Source: CAKRPJ01 sp934376955 | GTDB taxonomy: Bacteria; Bacillota; Clostridia; Lachnospirales; Lachnospiraceae | Length of the DNA stretch: 64,000 bases | Direction: 5' to 3' | NCBI GenBank assembly: GCA_934376955.1 | Contig: CAKRPJ010000001.1 | Coordinates: 62,001-126,000 of the forward strand | Shown here: one piece after another, positions 36,074 through 43,737 of the stretch | Layout: every line of letters begins with the position of its first letter | How positions within the stretch are numbered: position 1 is the stretch's first letter | Notes under the pieces: generated by a model | The model's database searches: none | The model's input: only the letters and a program-made list of their open reading frames with translations | Told to the model about the DNA's origin: nothing | Program-made: the position numbers and the translations under genes

Positions 36074-36319
36074 TTATGAATAGATCGCTGGTTCCGGCAT
36101 TACTGGTTCCTTAAAACAGCCAAGCCCAAAATCTCCCGGCCAATATTCGCCCTGCAGCCATTTGTTCTGGTCCTGAATAATCTCGTCCAGGTTGTCAGGA
36201 TCTTTCACCAGGTTCATTGGCATCAGCAGCGGCAGGTACCCGCCTTCGTCATCCATGATAATAAAAAGGTTGGCCAGATCGTCCGCCGTTGCGCTTTGTA
36301 ATTTTTCAAGCCTTGTCAT
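36074..36319 (-). CDS. Small acidic protein
   Basis: ATG at 36319 (MTRLEKLQ) follows GGAGGGGG at good spacing; 81 residues. A helical start is followed by an acidic Asp/Gly-rich middle and an aromatic end. It overlaps the preceding gene by 14 nt. The function is unknown. It belongs to a run of small leftward genes between the integrase and the winged-helix protein. Confidence 0.6.
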   Translation of the reverse strand: MTRLEKLQSATADDLANLFIIMDDEGGYLPLLMPMNLVKDPDNLDEIIQDQNKWLQGEYWPGDFGLGCFKEPVMPEPAIYS

Positions 36320-36596
36320 GTGCTTTATCCCCCTCCTTAGCCCTCCGTACAGGCGCTTCAAGCTCGTATCTTAGCTGGGCTGAATAGTTTGTTTCTGCCA
36401 TCAAAGGCTCGTTATAGGGGCTTGTAGGGCCATGTCCTCCAATGGGATTAAGGCTCTTTGAAAGCATCTCCCATATATCAAATGTCATTATTTGGTTAAT
36501 TCCGTCCATGACTTGATCCAGCGTTTTCTTACCGCACAAATACGCACCCACTAGCTTGCTAAGCTCCCAATAACTTTTATCCGACATGCCCTTCAT
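36306..36596 (-). CDS. Small helical protein
   Basis: ATG at 36596 (MKGMSDKS) follows GGAGGG; 96 residues. It is mostly helical at the N-terminus (YWELSKLVGAYLCGKKTLDQVM), with a Gly/Pro break and a basic end. Overlaps on both sides show tight packing. No recognised family. Confidence 0.6.
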   Translation of the reverse strand: MKGMSDKSYWELSKLVGAYLCGKKTLDQVMDGINQIMTFDIWEMLSKSLNPIGGHGPTSPYNEPLMAETNYSAQLRYELEAPVRRAKEGDKAHDKA

Positions 36597-36846
36597 CACA
36601 GAATCCCTCCTTTGTTGTCTCGCAGTCATGCAGCGTACAGTAGTATAAATCTGGGCGTATAGTGGAGTTCACCACCTCGTCACAATCCTCACACCGCACA
36701 TATTTTGTCATTGTGGGTGCCGCATCAATGGCCTCCAAAACCCGCTGTACACCATCCAGATAAGCCTGCCATTCGGCCTCTGAATACTTCGGGTCGCGCT
36801 CAATGCAGTACGCCTCAAACTCCTCCGCATCAATCAGTCGTGCCAT
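36577..36846 (-). CDS. RLIDAxxF-type Cys-rich phage protein
   Basis: An 89-residue protein of a common Firmicute phage type: an N-terminal MARLIDAEEFE, a helical stretch ending in IDAAPT, then a zinc-knuckle part (CEDC at 53, CTLHDC near 71, and a final Cys). The function is not known; the proteins are usually found among early accessory genes. The overlap of 20 nt with the next gene indicates coupling. Confidence 0.7.
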   Translation of the reverse strand: MARLIDAEEFEAYCIERDPKYSEAEWQAYLDGVQRVLEAIDAAPTMTKYVRCEDCDEVVNSTIRPDLYYCTLHDCETTKEGFCDEGHVG

Positions 36847-36861
36847 AAAAATTTTTTCACC

Positions 36862-37065
36862 TCATTTTTTGTTTTTATTGTTCACGGAATTTTTACATGT
36901 GAACTTTTTGTAATATTTCTTTGCGATGTGTTGTGATGTTGTTGCTATCTTCCACGCGCCAAAAATCAGTAACGTCCATACAGCACCAAGCGCTAACAGC
37001 ATCAGCGGTCCCCATATGTAAATCATCAGTATAGCGTCCACCGTAGATTCCCATGCCTCGCTCAT
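36862..37065 (-). CDS. Small single-TM protein
   Basis: A 67-residue protein with one long hydrophobic helix (about 12-38) and a strongly basic C-terminal tail (KKYYKKF, NKNKK), so the tail is expected in the cytoplasm. Its start overlaps the stop of the gene at 37062 by 4 nt. The function is unknown. Confidence 0.55.
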   Translation of the reverse strand: MSEAWESTVDAILMIYIWGPLMLLALGAVWTLLIFGAWKIATTSQHIAKKYYKKFTCKNSVNNKNKK

Positions 37066-37508
37066 TGGTTGCCTCCGGTACCCAGGTCTCGCATCATCTC
37101 GTCGGTCAGGTAGTACACCGTGCTGGTATACCGATCTTCGAACGATTCGTTGTCGTATGTGGTGTGGTCGTAAAAGTCGGCCTTGTAGCTGTAATCTTTA
37201 TCAGAATATTTTATAGTGACGTAATCTACATCCTCGGTTTCTTCTTTTACGCTCCCATCATCCTGTATTACACCGCAGTGCATGTATGTGTCAGCGCCGC
37301 AAATGCCGCCATACCGGTTTGTATACGGCCGCGTTTCAAGAAATGCGTAGGAGATCTTGTGCGTGGTATATACAGTAGTTGCGTCTACAGCCTTTGGCGC
37401 CTTGGCTTCTAAGGAAAGGCCAAGGTATATAGCGGCTCCAACAGCCAATATCGCAGTGGCTGCAGCGCAAGCGTAAGTTATAGCACTGGCAATTTTTAAC
37501 TTTGACAT
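37062..37508 (-). CDS. Membrane-anchored or secreted protein
   Basis: A 148-residue protein with an N-terminal signal-anchor (Lys-containing start, Ala-rich hydrophobic residues about 7-33) and an extracytoplasmic Tyr/Asp-rich domain containing two Cys residues. It is coupled by a 4 nt overlap to the single-TM gene that follows. A membrane or surface role such as superinfection exclusion is possible but not shown. Confidence 0.6.
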   Translation of the reverse strand: MSKLKIASAITYACAAATAILAVGAAIYLGLSLEAKAPKAVDATTVYTTHKISYAFLETRPYTNRYGGICGADTYMHCGVIQDDGSVKEETEDVDYVTIKYSDKDYSYKADFYDHTTYDNESFEDRYTSTVYYLTDEMMRDLGTGGNQ

Positions 37509-37522
37509 AAAGTTTCTCCTTA

Positions 37523-37717
37523 TTAGTTGCAGTCTAGGATCTCGAAACTGTCAAGTAGAGCACCGAACGAATTCTCCCAGTCCTTATAGTTTTCGGGTGT
37601 AACATCTGTTACTGGGTTAAGCACAATCCAGTCATGTAGTTGCCGCATCTCGTCAAGCAATAATTGCAGGTTACTGGCAATCTCTTTCTTGCGGGTTTCA
37701 AATTCTTCATTGGTCAT
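37523..37717 (-). CDS. Small acidic helical protein
   Basis: A 64-residue protein with a long charged helix (EEFETRKKEIASNLQLLLDEMRQL) and a second helix. ATG at 37717 overlaps the stop region of the preceding gene. No family is recognised. Confidence 0.55.
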   Translation of the reverse strand: MTNEEFETRKKEIASNLQLLLDEMRQLHDWIVLNPVTDVTPENYKDWENSFGALLDSFEILDCN

Positions 37718-38124
37718 TAGTGTATTCCTCCTAGATCTGGGAAGTATTTGCGGCGCTTTTCATAGTTAATACAGGTAATTTCGGCTTTATCACGCAACCC
37801 GCTTATATCGCAACGAACAAAAACCTTGCCATAGTTTTTGCAGTGTTTGCAGTATAAACATAAGCTGGACGTGTAGTCTTCAGGCCATTCTGTAAATAGC
37901 GTGCAATGGGCAGGTTGTTCTATCGGCTTCTCTTCTAGTTCACAGACAATCCGGCTATCAGTCATAATCATCCGACAGTAACAGCAATTCTTGCATGTAG
38001 TTTTTTCTGCCTGTTCTTTAGCTGTCTCAGCTTTGCGTTCCTGCTGTACTCTCAGCCAGCCATAGGCGCACACACTAGCCAAAGCGCAAATCTTTATACC
38101 CGTATAAATTGTTTCAACCAGCAT
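37717..38124 (-). CDS. Membrane-anchored Cys-rich protein
   Basis: A 135-residue protein: a short N-terminal hydrophobic helix (about 8-24), then a Cys-rich soluble part with CKNCCYC (44-50), CLYCKHC (about 89-95) and further single Cys residues, suggesting two metal sites or disulfides. It resembles the small Cys-cluster proteins of phage accessory regions. The function is unknown. Confidence 0.55.
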   Translation of the reverse strand: MLVETIYTGIKICALASVCAYGWLRVQQERKAETAKEQAEKTTCKNCCYCRMIMTDSRIVCELEEKPIEQPAHCTLFTEWPEDYTSSLCLYCKHCKNYGKVFVRCDISGLRDKAEITCINYEKRRKYFPDLGGIH

Positions 38125-38287
38125 CGGTCATGTCCTCAGCGTCGTCCGGCATATCAATCAGTCCTTCGGCTTCCATCAGCAGCCGGAACGTCTCGCGTCC
38201 CTTGGGTGTGATCAGGGTCTGGGTTCCGGCATGCCCGTTACCACGGTTCACAAACTCCTTGATATCAAATACCTGCAAATTTTCCAT
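38114..38287 (-). CDS. Small protein, KilA/transcription-accessory type unknown
   Basis: ATG at 38287 with SD AAGGAG gives 57 residues (MENLQVFDIKEF...). The sequence VNRGNGHAGTQTLITPKGRETFRLLMEAEG fits the small C-terminal wing of antirepressor-like proteins, but no DNA-binding domain is present. The frame to 38347 lacks an SD. Confidence 0.5.
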   Translation of the reverse strand: MENLQVFDIKEFVNRGNGHAGTQTLITPKGRETFRLLMEAEGLIDMPDDAEDMTDAG

Positions 38288-38405
38288 AAAAAATCTCCTT
38301 GTAAAAATACAGGTGTCATTGTCCTTGACCCAATTATTCAAGATCAAGTTTGCCTACTGGCTTTCAGCTGCCCCGCCATAATTCAATCGTCATGCCGCGC
38401 CTCTT

Positions 38406-38618
38406 TTATTCCGGTAGCGGCCGGTATTTATTCATATCGCAGTAACCGCTCATGGCGTTCATGTCGTGCAGCATCTCGCTTACTACCTCGTTCCGGTCAA
38501 GGCCATTGCGGTCTGCATAATCTACCATGTCTTCAAACATTACGGCGATTGTATGTGTGTAATCCTTAATGTGTTCCGTCTGTGGCTGTACGGAATATCT
38601 AAAGCATGTCTGTTCCAT
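38406..38618 (-). CDS. Small protein, 70 residues
   Basis: A short helical protein with a central segment (VMFEDMVDYADRNGLDRNEVVSEMLHDM) of two predicted helices and an aromatic start. SD TTTGGAGATTTTTTAACA lies in front of ATG 38618. The function is unknown. Confidence 0.55.
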   Translation of the reverse strand: MEQTCFRYSVQPQTEHIKDYTHTIAVMFEDMVDYADRNGLDRNEVVSEMLHDMNAMSGYCDMNKYRPLPE

Positions 38619-38644
38619 TGTTAAAAAATCTCCAAAGTTATTAT

Positions 38645-39043
38645 TTAAGAATGAGGATTGGTAGTAGCTGTAGCGCTCGGTTCCATATGGTCACCAAAGT
38701 AAAATTTATGTACGCCCTTGGCCCCTACCCAGTGGTCAAAACTTTCATCAAAGCTGTCACAATGTACTGTAGCCGGCACCTGAATAATACAGGGCACTTT
38801 CTGCGCCACCATATCGTCTTTGCACCAGCCGCTATTGCAGGTCCCGCAGCGAGGCTCCAGTACCAGGTCATCAAACGGAAACATCATATCGCAGTAACCT
38901 TTGATATATTCGTCATAAACTCGCTCTGCGTTATGTTCATACGGCGTATCACCCCAGTCGTCGCCGTACCATTCCACTAGGTCATCATCACCCAGGTAGA
39001 ACCGTACCAGGTTGCCCTTGCGCTCAAAGTCAATAATTTTCAT
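38645..39043 (-). CDS. Small protein coupled to the RNA ligase gene
   Basis: A 132-residue protein with a strand-rich N-terminus (KIIDFERKGNLVRFYLGDDDLVEWYGDDW), a helix, a CGTC...C cluster and a Thr-rich tail. It overlaps the ligase gene stop by 4 nt (ATGA). No family is recognised. Confidence 0.6.
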   Translation of the reverse strand: MKIIDFERKGNLVRFYLGDDDLVEWYGDDWGDTPYEHNAERVYDEYIKGYCDMMFPFDDLVLEPRCGTCNSGWCKDDMVAQKVPCIIQVPATVHCDSFDESFDHWVGAKGVHKFYFGDHMEPSATATTNPHS

Positions 39044-39762
39044 GCCTTCGCTTCCTCCTTGGCGGCTTCGTGTCCAGAATCAAACATCTTGGTCATATCT
39101 GCCGGAAATTCATGCCTGCTGTACATAGCCGCAGTCCGCCGCACCAACTCGCACGGATCAGGATTATTTGCCCCAAACTCCGCGTTCACCTCGCTCTGCG
39201 TCACCGGCCACTTAAAGCCAAAGTCTTTGCGCTTGATTTTGCACAGCGGCGCTCCTTCATGCCAGAACACGATGCCCTCCATGGCGGTCAACTCTAACCC
39301 GCGCCGGATTCCTTCAAAGCTTAGATCCGGGATGTCAATGCTGATTGTGCCATGCCGCACCAGCACATCCTTGTCCAGCCCGTAGGGATTCTTCTGGAAG
39401 TGCGGTCCAATCGCCTCATAAGTTGCATCCGGCAGGTCATCCCAACTGTTGTTTCGCGCCGCCACAAACCATTTGTCCGCGGGGTTATCTGCCACCACTT
39501 TTACCCAGTGGGGCCAGTGGCCAGTTACCGGGTCTGGCTCGTCACACGGGATCGCACCCTCCGGTACTGCTCTGCCCGGCTTGGCATCAAAGCGCTTGTA
39601 GAATTCGCCGTTAATAATCGCGCAGCAGGCACCGTCAAGCTTCAATGTGGCAATGCTCTCATCCGTCAGCGCCGCCTCACAGCCCGGCGTAATCTCGTCA
39701 CGGATTCCGGTAATCTTGTGGCCACTGAACTCGCGCTTATATAAGGTAGGGATTTTCTTCAT
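39040..39762 (-). CDS. RNA ligase-like nucleotidyltransferase (DUF5565 type)
   Basis: A 240-residue protein with covalent nucleotidyltransferase motifs: K41-LDG (motif I, the adenylated lysine), a FVAARNNSW region, EGIVFWH (motif IV) near 162-168 and CKIKRKDFGFKWP (motif V) near 173-185. It would join RNA ends using ATP; comparable phage enzymes repair host-cleaved tRNA. No tRNA or polynucleotide kinase gene was seen nearby. The SD is a moderate TTTTGGAGGTCTTTACC. Confidence 0.75.
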   Translation of the reverse strand: MKKIPTLYKREFSGHKITGIRDEITPGCEAALTDESIATLKLDGACCAIINGEFYKRFDAKPGRAVPEGAIPCDEPDPVTGHWPHWVKVVADNPADKWFVAARNNSWDDLPDATYEAIGPHFQKNPYGLDKDVLVRHGTISIDIPDLSFEGIRRGLELTAMEGIVFWHEGAPLCKIKRKDFGFKWPVTQSEVNAEFGANNPDPCELVRRTAAMYSRHEFPADMTKMFDSGHEAAKEEAKA

Positions 39763-39793
39763 TGGTAAAGACCTCCAAAACTTTGTTAATTAT

Positions 39794-40477
39794 TTAAGTG
39801 TTAATCTTAATGTTGCGCATAACAATATCGGCAACAGGTTCGCCCGTTAATGCGCACAGACAGGCGTAACGGCCAATCCATTCATTGAACTCTACGTTCT
39901 TGTCAAAGGTGATTTGCACATAGTTGGTAGAATAACCATGACTTTTCGCCCACGTGTCCGGCGTGCCATTGTCACATTCCAAGCAAACGTGCCGGCGGCC
40001 TGGGTCTGATTCAATAAACCAAACCATGCTGACACCCTGCTCACATAGCGTGACCATCATTTTCCGGGCACTCAGTTTTGCACTGCATGCCTCTGCCGTG
40101 CTCCAACGGGTTATCTGGCTGGCCTGGTACTCTGCGCACGCATCATCCACGGCCTTATGTGCTGCCTCTGGGTTGCGCACATCAATCATCACACTGCGCA
40201 GCGTGGTTGGCTCTGGTGTAGCAGCCGGTGTAAGTAACGTGCAGCAGTTTGGGTCAAGTTTCAGCTCCCTGGCTGCCAGCACACCGCTCGGCTGCAGCCA
40301 CCGCCCATAGGGGATCTTGTCATTTACCACTTTGGTAATAACAAACGTGTCGCCCTCGCAGGCCGAATATTGGTGTATACCTGCCCGGTGTGTTTTGGTG
40401 ATTCGTACCTTGTCACCAGGTTTTACCAAACAATATCTAGCGGAGCTGTTGATGGTGCTTGTGTCGTGATTTTCCAT
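39794..40477 (-). CDS. Unknown protein upstream of the RNA ligase gene
   Basis: A 227-residue protein. The N-terminal 75 residues form a beta-barrel-like segment (YCLVKPGDKVRITKTHRAG, then FVITKVV), possibly SH3/KOW. The rest is mixed alpha/beta with several Cys residues. ATG follows GAAGGAGGCAAATAATTC. The upstream sequence holds the 17-mer shared with 50002-50018. The function is unknown. Confidence 0.6.
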   Translation of the reverse strand: MENHDTSTINSSARYCLVKPGDKVRITKTHRAGIHQYSACEGDTFVITKVVNDKIPYGRWLQPSGVLAARELKLDPNCCTLLTPAATPEPTTLRSVMIDVRNPEAAHKAVDDACAEYQASQITRWSTAEACSAKLSARKMMVTLCEQGVSMVWFIESDPGRRHVCLECDNGTPDTWAKSHGYSTNYVQITFDKNVEFNEWIGRYACLCALTGEPVADIVMRNIKINT

Positions 40478-40496
40478 GAATTATTTGCCTCCTTCG

Positions 40497-40513
40497 TTTG
40501 CGAAAACTTGTAT
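40497..40513. repeat. 17-mer repeat, copy 1
   Basis: TTTGCGAAAACTTGTAT, identical to 50002-50018. Here it lies just upstream of the leftward gene at 40477; the second copy overlaps the spacer of a rightward promoter. It is a candidate shared operator. Confidence 0.6.
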
Positions 40514-40523
40514 TTAGTAAAGA

Positions 40524-40552
40524 TAAAAAAGTGGGTGCTTGCCAGGCACCCA
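40524..40552 (-). terminator. Terminator after the integrase gene
   Basis: On the minus strand, GGGTGCCTGGCAAGCACCC, then ACTTTTTTA, 17 nt after the integrase stop. Confidence 0.8.
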
Positions 40553-40568
40553 AATTCAATGGGCAGCG

Positions 40569-41537
40569 TTATATAGTAGCCAATGGCGGCACTCCTAACA
40601 CTGTATCTACCGCCATTGCCGTTGCATCAATCTGCTCTTGGCTCAAGCCAATGTAGCGCATCGTAATGCTCTGGCTGCTGTGGTGGAACTTGTTTTGCAG
40701 CGTTTCCATCACCTGGCCAGCCGGCAGCCCGGCCTCTGTCATAGCGTGGTTTGCAGCATAGCCATAGGTCTTGCGCAGACTATGGGTACTAATATGCTCT
40801 TTAATGCCGCACTCTTTGGCCGCTTGGTTCAAGATCCGCCACACCTGGGTTTCGTCCAGCGGTTGCGGCACTCCCTTGGGGCTGCGCATACTCTGGAACA
40901 ATGGCCAGCCTGGCTTCAGCACATTCATGGTTCGGCCCCGCATCTCTTCAATCAGGGTGGTAATCGCGCTTGCTGCCAGCGGTGTAATCAGGTCATTGGT
41001 GCGCTTGCCGGTCTTTTCATTGATGATAATTACGCGGTGGCGCGGGCAGTTGTGCTCACAATCCCACACATCATCCACGGTAAGACGTAAAAGATCACCC
41101 ACACGCAGGCCCAGTGTCACACCACATATAAATAAGGTATAGTTTCGCTGCCTGTTATACGGGCGTCCCTGGGTGTGCAGGTAGGTGGCTATGGCATTAA
41201 AGTCCTCGCGGCTGCGGATCGGCTCTGCCGGCGTTGGTTTTGCCACACCATTGGTTTTTACCAGGCTTAGTTTGGGCTGTGCATAGCGGGCGGCACGGGC
41301 TTTCTTACTGCGGCTTTGCTGGCGCGGCTGTGGTGTTTCGCGCACTAGCTTATAACCCATGGCGGATGCCAGCTGTTCCATCAGGGCGTTGTGGCCGTCA
41401 GCATCAGCGCTTGCCTGCACCATTGCCATCAGTAAGCTTGCAGCGCCTTGTAGGTCCAACCCACCCTTGGCCTCTGTGGCTTCCTGCATAGTAACAGTGC
41501 GGGGGATAAAGTGAGCTACGCTGTTTCTTTTTTTCAT
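40569..41537 (-). CDS. int: Tyrosine recombinase (integrase)
   Basis: A 322-residue protein with the tyrosine recombinase catalytic set: R145 in GLRVGDLL, K175 in the beta-hairpin NEKTGK, H252-x-x-R255 in THSLRKTYG, H285/H286 and nucleophile Y295 in ITMRYIG. An N-terminal core-binding segment (about 108-135) precedes it, with a long basic linker at 65-90. It should integrate the phage at an attachment site and points to a temperate life cycle. It is transcribed leftward from the control region and followed directly by a terminator. Confidence 0.9.
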   Translation of the reverse strand: MKKRNSVAHFIPRTVTMQEATEAKGGLDLQGAASLLMAMVQASADADGHNALMEQLASAMGYKLVRETPQPRQQSRSKKARAARYAQPKLSLVKTNGVAKPTPAEPIRSREDFNAIATYLHTQGRPYNRQRNYTLFICGVTLGLRVGDLLRLTVDDVWDCEHNCPRHRVIIINEKTGKRTNDLITPLAASAITTLIEEMRGRTMNVLKPGWPLFQSMRSPKGVPQPLDETQVWRILNQAAKECGIKEHISTHSLRKTYGYAANHAMTEAGLPAGQVMETLQNKFHHSSQSITMRYIGLSQEQIDATAMAVDTVLGVPPLATI

Positions 41538-41564
41538 AGTGGGCTTCCCTCCTGTGTGGTGTGT

Positions 41565-41594
41565 CCTGCGGAGCTTTATCCTGCGGAGCTTTAT
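41565..41594. repeat. Perfect 15-bp tandem repeat upstream of int
   Basis: CCTGCGGAGCTTTAT occurs twice head to tail, about 30 bp upstream of the integrase start. It could be an operator or a recombinase arm site. Confidence 0.6.
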
Positions 41595-41749
41595 CTTATG
41601 GTTCTATTATAGCACTGCTAATTACAAGAAGTCAACAGTGACAAAAAATAAATTTCAGGAGAAAGCGTAACACAGGCTCCGCCTGTATGGGGCGGGGGTT
41701 AGCTGCGCTTGAGGTTATTTAGGTTCCACCTGTAGGGGGCGAAAGACCA

Positions 41750-41840
41750 CCTGTCTGACGACAGTGGGACCCGATCCACCCCCTCTACCTAGCAACAGTG
41801 GGATTAACCTCCCCCCTATCTAGCGACAGTGGAACCCAAT
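41750..41840. repeat. Three ACAGTGG repeats, possible att/arm sites
   Basis: ACAGTGG recurs at 41761, 41795 and 41826, each preceded by CGAC, CAAC or CGAC. The first forms an imperfect palindrome with the upstream CCACCTGTC. The spacing is 34 and 31 bp. Their location next to int makes attP arm sites plausible. No attB comparison is possible here. Confidence 0.5.
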
Positions 41841-42030
41841 TTCCTCTGTAGAGCCGATAGAACCAGCTATACAGTATAAATAGGTAGGAAAACGGCTAAC
41901 AGGCGATCAGAGCGCCCCGTGGTGCTCGTTATTGGCCGGATCTGGTCTCAAAATGGATAGATCTACCCCTGGTGAAGGCCCAAAGAGGGTGTTTTCGGGG
42001 ATCAAAAAGCTCCGCCAGAGTCGTTCCGAG

Positions 42031-42122
42031 GCGTTTTCGAGCAGAAATAATGCGTTTTTTAGCGTTTTGGCGCTGTTTTTGTGCGTTTTAGTGGCCAAAT
42101 CGTGCGTTTTTATGGCGTTTTT
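42031..42122. repeat. Helically phased GCGTTTT array
   Basis: Six perfect GCGTTTT copies start at 42031, 42052, 42062, 42083, 42104 and 42115: steps of 21, 10, 21, 21 and 11 bp, that is one or two turns of 10.5 bp. Weaker versions sit at the missing turns (for example GCTGTTTTT at 42073). Phased T-tracts should bend the DNA. It may be an origin or protein-binding array. Frames read across it on either strand are not accepted as genes. Confidence 0.7.
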
Positions 42123-42177
42123 GGGTAAAAAAATAAGGCCCCAAAGGAGCCTGAAAAGCGGATTGTTATGCGGTTTT

Positions 42178-42291
42178 CTCCGAGAAGGGGAACGATTAAG
42201 GAAACAGGGATTTAGAGGGAGGAAAGTGGAGGAAAGGAGGGGCTTGAAGAAAGGAGGAGAGGAGGTGGAGAGGCGGAAGAGGGAGAAGTGA
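42178..42291 (+). other. Polypurine tract
   Basis: About 115 bases with very few pyrimidines on the plus strand (GGAGGAAAGTGGAGGAAAGG-type sequence). This is opposite to the pyrimidine bias elsewhere on this strand. It directly follows the phased repeats. Triplex or unwinding-element behaviour is possible. Confidence 0.6.
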
Positions 42292-43737
42292 CGTAGGTAC
42301 GCTGGTTTGTGTTTTGAGAGCCGGGAGTGTGATGGGATAACTGACCCGTTTTCCACGCTCACACGTTATTTTTTCTTTTTAACCTGCCCCCATATGCAAA
42401 CTATTGAACGTGGTTTGCAAGTAGTGGATTTTTAGCGGTATACCGTCAAATTTTGCCCTATACAGCCCAATATTTAGTACGCCTTGCTGGCTTTACACAC
42501 CACATTTTGCGGATTTGTACCTTTATATACGCATAAAGCGCCCCCGTGGGTACCCTTGCAAAAATCAGGTCAAAATTCCACTGTGGTATTATGTGATTGT
42601 CGAAAGCGACACGGACAAAACCCCGTTGCAAGTAGATAATCTGTATACCACGTATTCACGGGGACGCCCTTGGTGTCCTAACACTGGATACGGCCCACGG
42701 TATGCAGATACTGGAAACAACTGCACCTTGACAACAGAATATTGTACACTGGTTTTTCTTTGGCCCGTGTAGTGTGCGCTCATTCGCGCCGCTCATTTGC
42801 TTGACACTACAATGGCCCTTGCAAAAGTCCTAGTTGTAATTTTTGCGCTGAACGTATCTTTCCGCAAAACACGCATGGCAAGGGGTGAAGAGCCGCCTTG
42901 CATAAGCTACAGGTGTACCCTTTGGGTATTCCAATGGCATGGTGTCAACCTAACAACGCGTGCAAAAGTGTTTGAGAAACACGGTACAAGTAAACACAAG
43001 TTTTCAGCCCGAAAAGTGTACAATATTCGACCGTCAAGGGAACGTTGTTTCTTTGTACCTTGAAAACTGAATAGTCGGAAAGTGCAGCTTTCCCATACCC
43101 GGAAGCAAACCTTGCTATCTAGTGGGGTTCAAAAACCGGTTCAACAAAGCACCAACAGTCACAGTTGGAAGAAAATGTGGCCGCCCTGCATTCTGCGGGG
43201 ATAGTCTCCAGAAACTACCGCTATTCGGGTTAGCGGCAAGTCAGGAAATCCACGGAATATAAAGCCGTCCCCCAAACGGTGGAAGTTTCCGCGCTGGCAG
43301 TCTGATTAAAGTTAGCGCTGTACGCTTGACTGCACCTTGTAAACTTTACACTTTCAAGCCTTGGAATGTCAAATCAAATAATCTAGTCAAGGTTTGGAAT
43401 AGCAAGTACATAACAGCCCAGCGGGTCACTGCTTCTTGGCCCGCCCCCACTGCCCGAAAGGGTAGAAAAAAGCCGCCCATGGTGTACCCAGGCGGCAGAA
43501 AAGGGGGTCTTGCCAATGTGGACAGATTCAGAGTACATATCCGAGCCAATTTCCGGTGTTTCTGCGTTCGTTAGTGATACAGAATGCTGGGAATTGGAAG
43601 TGGAAGAAGCTGAATAGTTCCTAGGCAAGCGGAGTGCCACTGTTCGCGCGGCGGCACTCCGTCCTCTTATCTGTAGTTTACCACACGGCTTGCCACCGTG
43701 TCAAGAAAAAACTGTATAAACGAAAGGAAGCAAAATC
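42292..43737. other. Long leader/control region before the rightward operon
   Basis: No gene is accepted in these 1.4 kb. Two related motifs occur: GCACCTTGACAACAGAATAT (42723) and GTACCTTGAAAACTGAATAG (43055). The second matches the conserved sequence upstream of Firmicute 23S rRNA genes and could take part in antitermination. A leftward hairpin with T-run (GCCGCC...GGCGGC then TTTTTT, about 43465-43495) and a GC-rich hairpin (CGGAGTGCC...GGCACTCCG, about 43627-43660) follow. The first rightward gene starts at 43738 after GAAAGGAAG. Confidence 0.5.

Noticed and set aside
41907..42362. Open frames on both strands (41932-42291 plus, 41907-42362 minus) across the control region
   Set aside because: No SD, low-complexity products, and they run over the phased repeats and polypurine tract, which explain the open frames.
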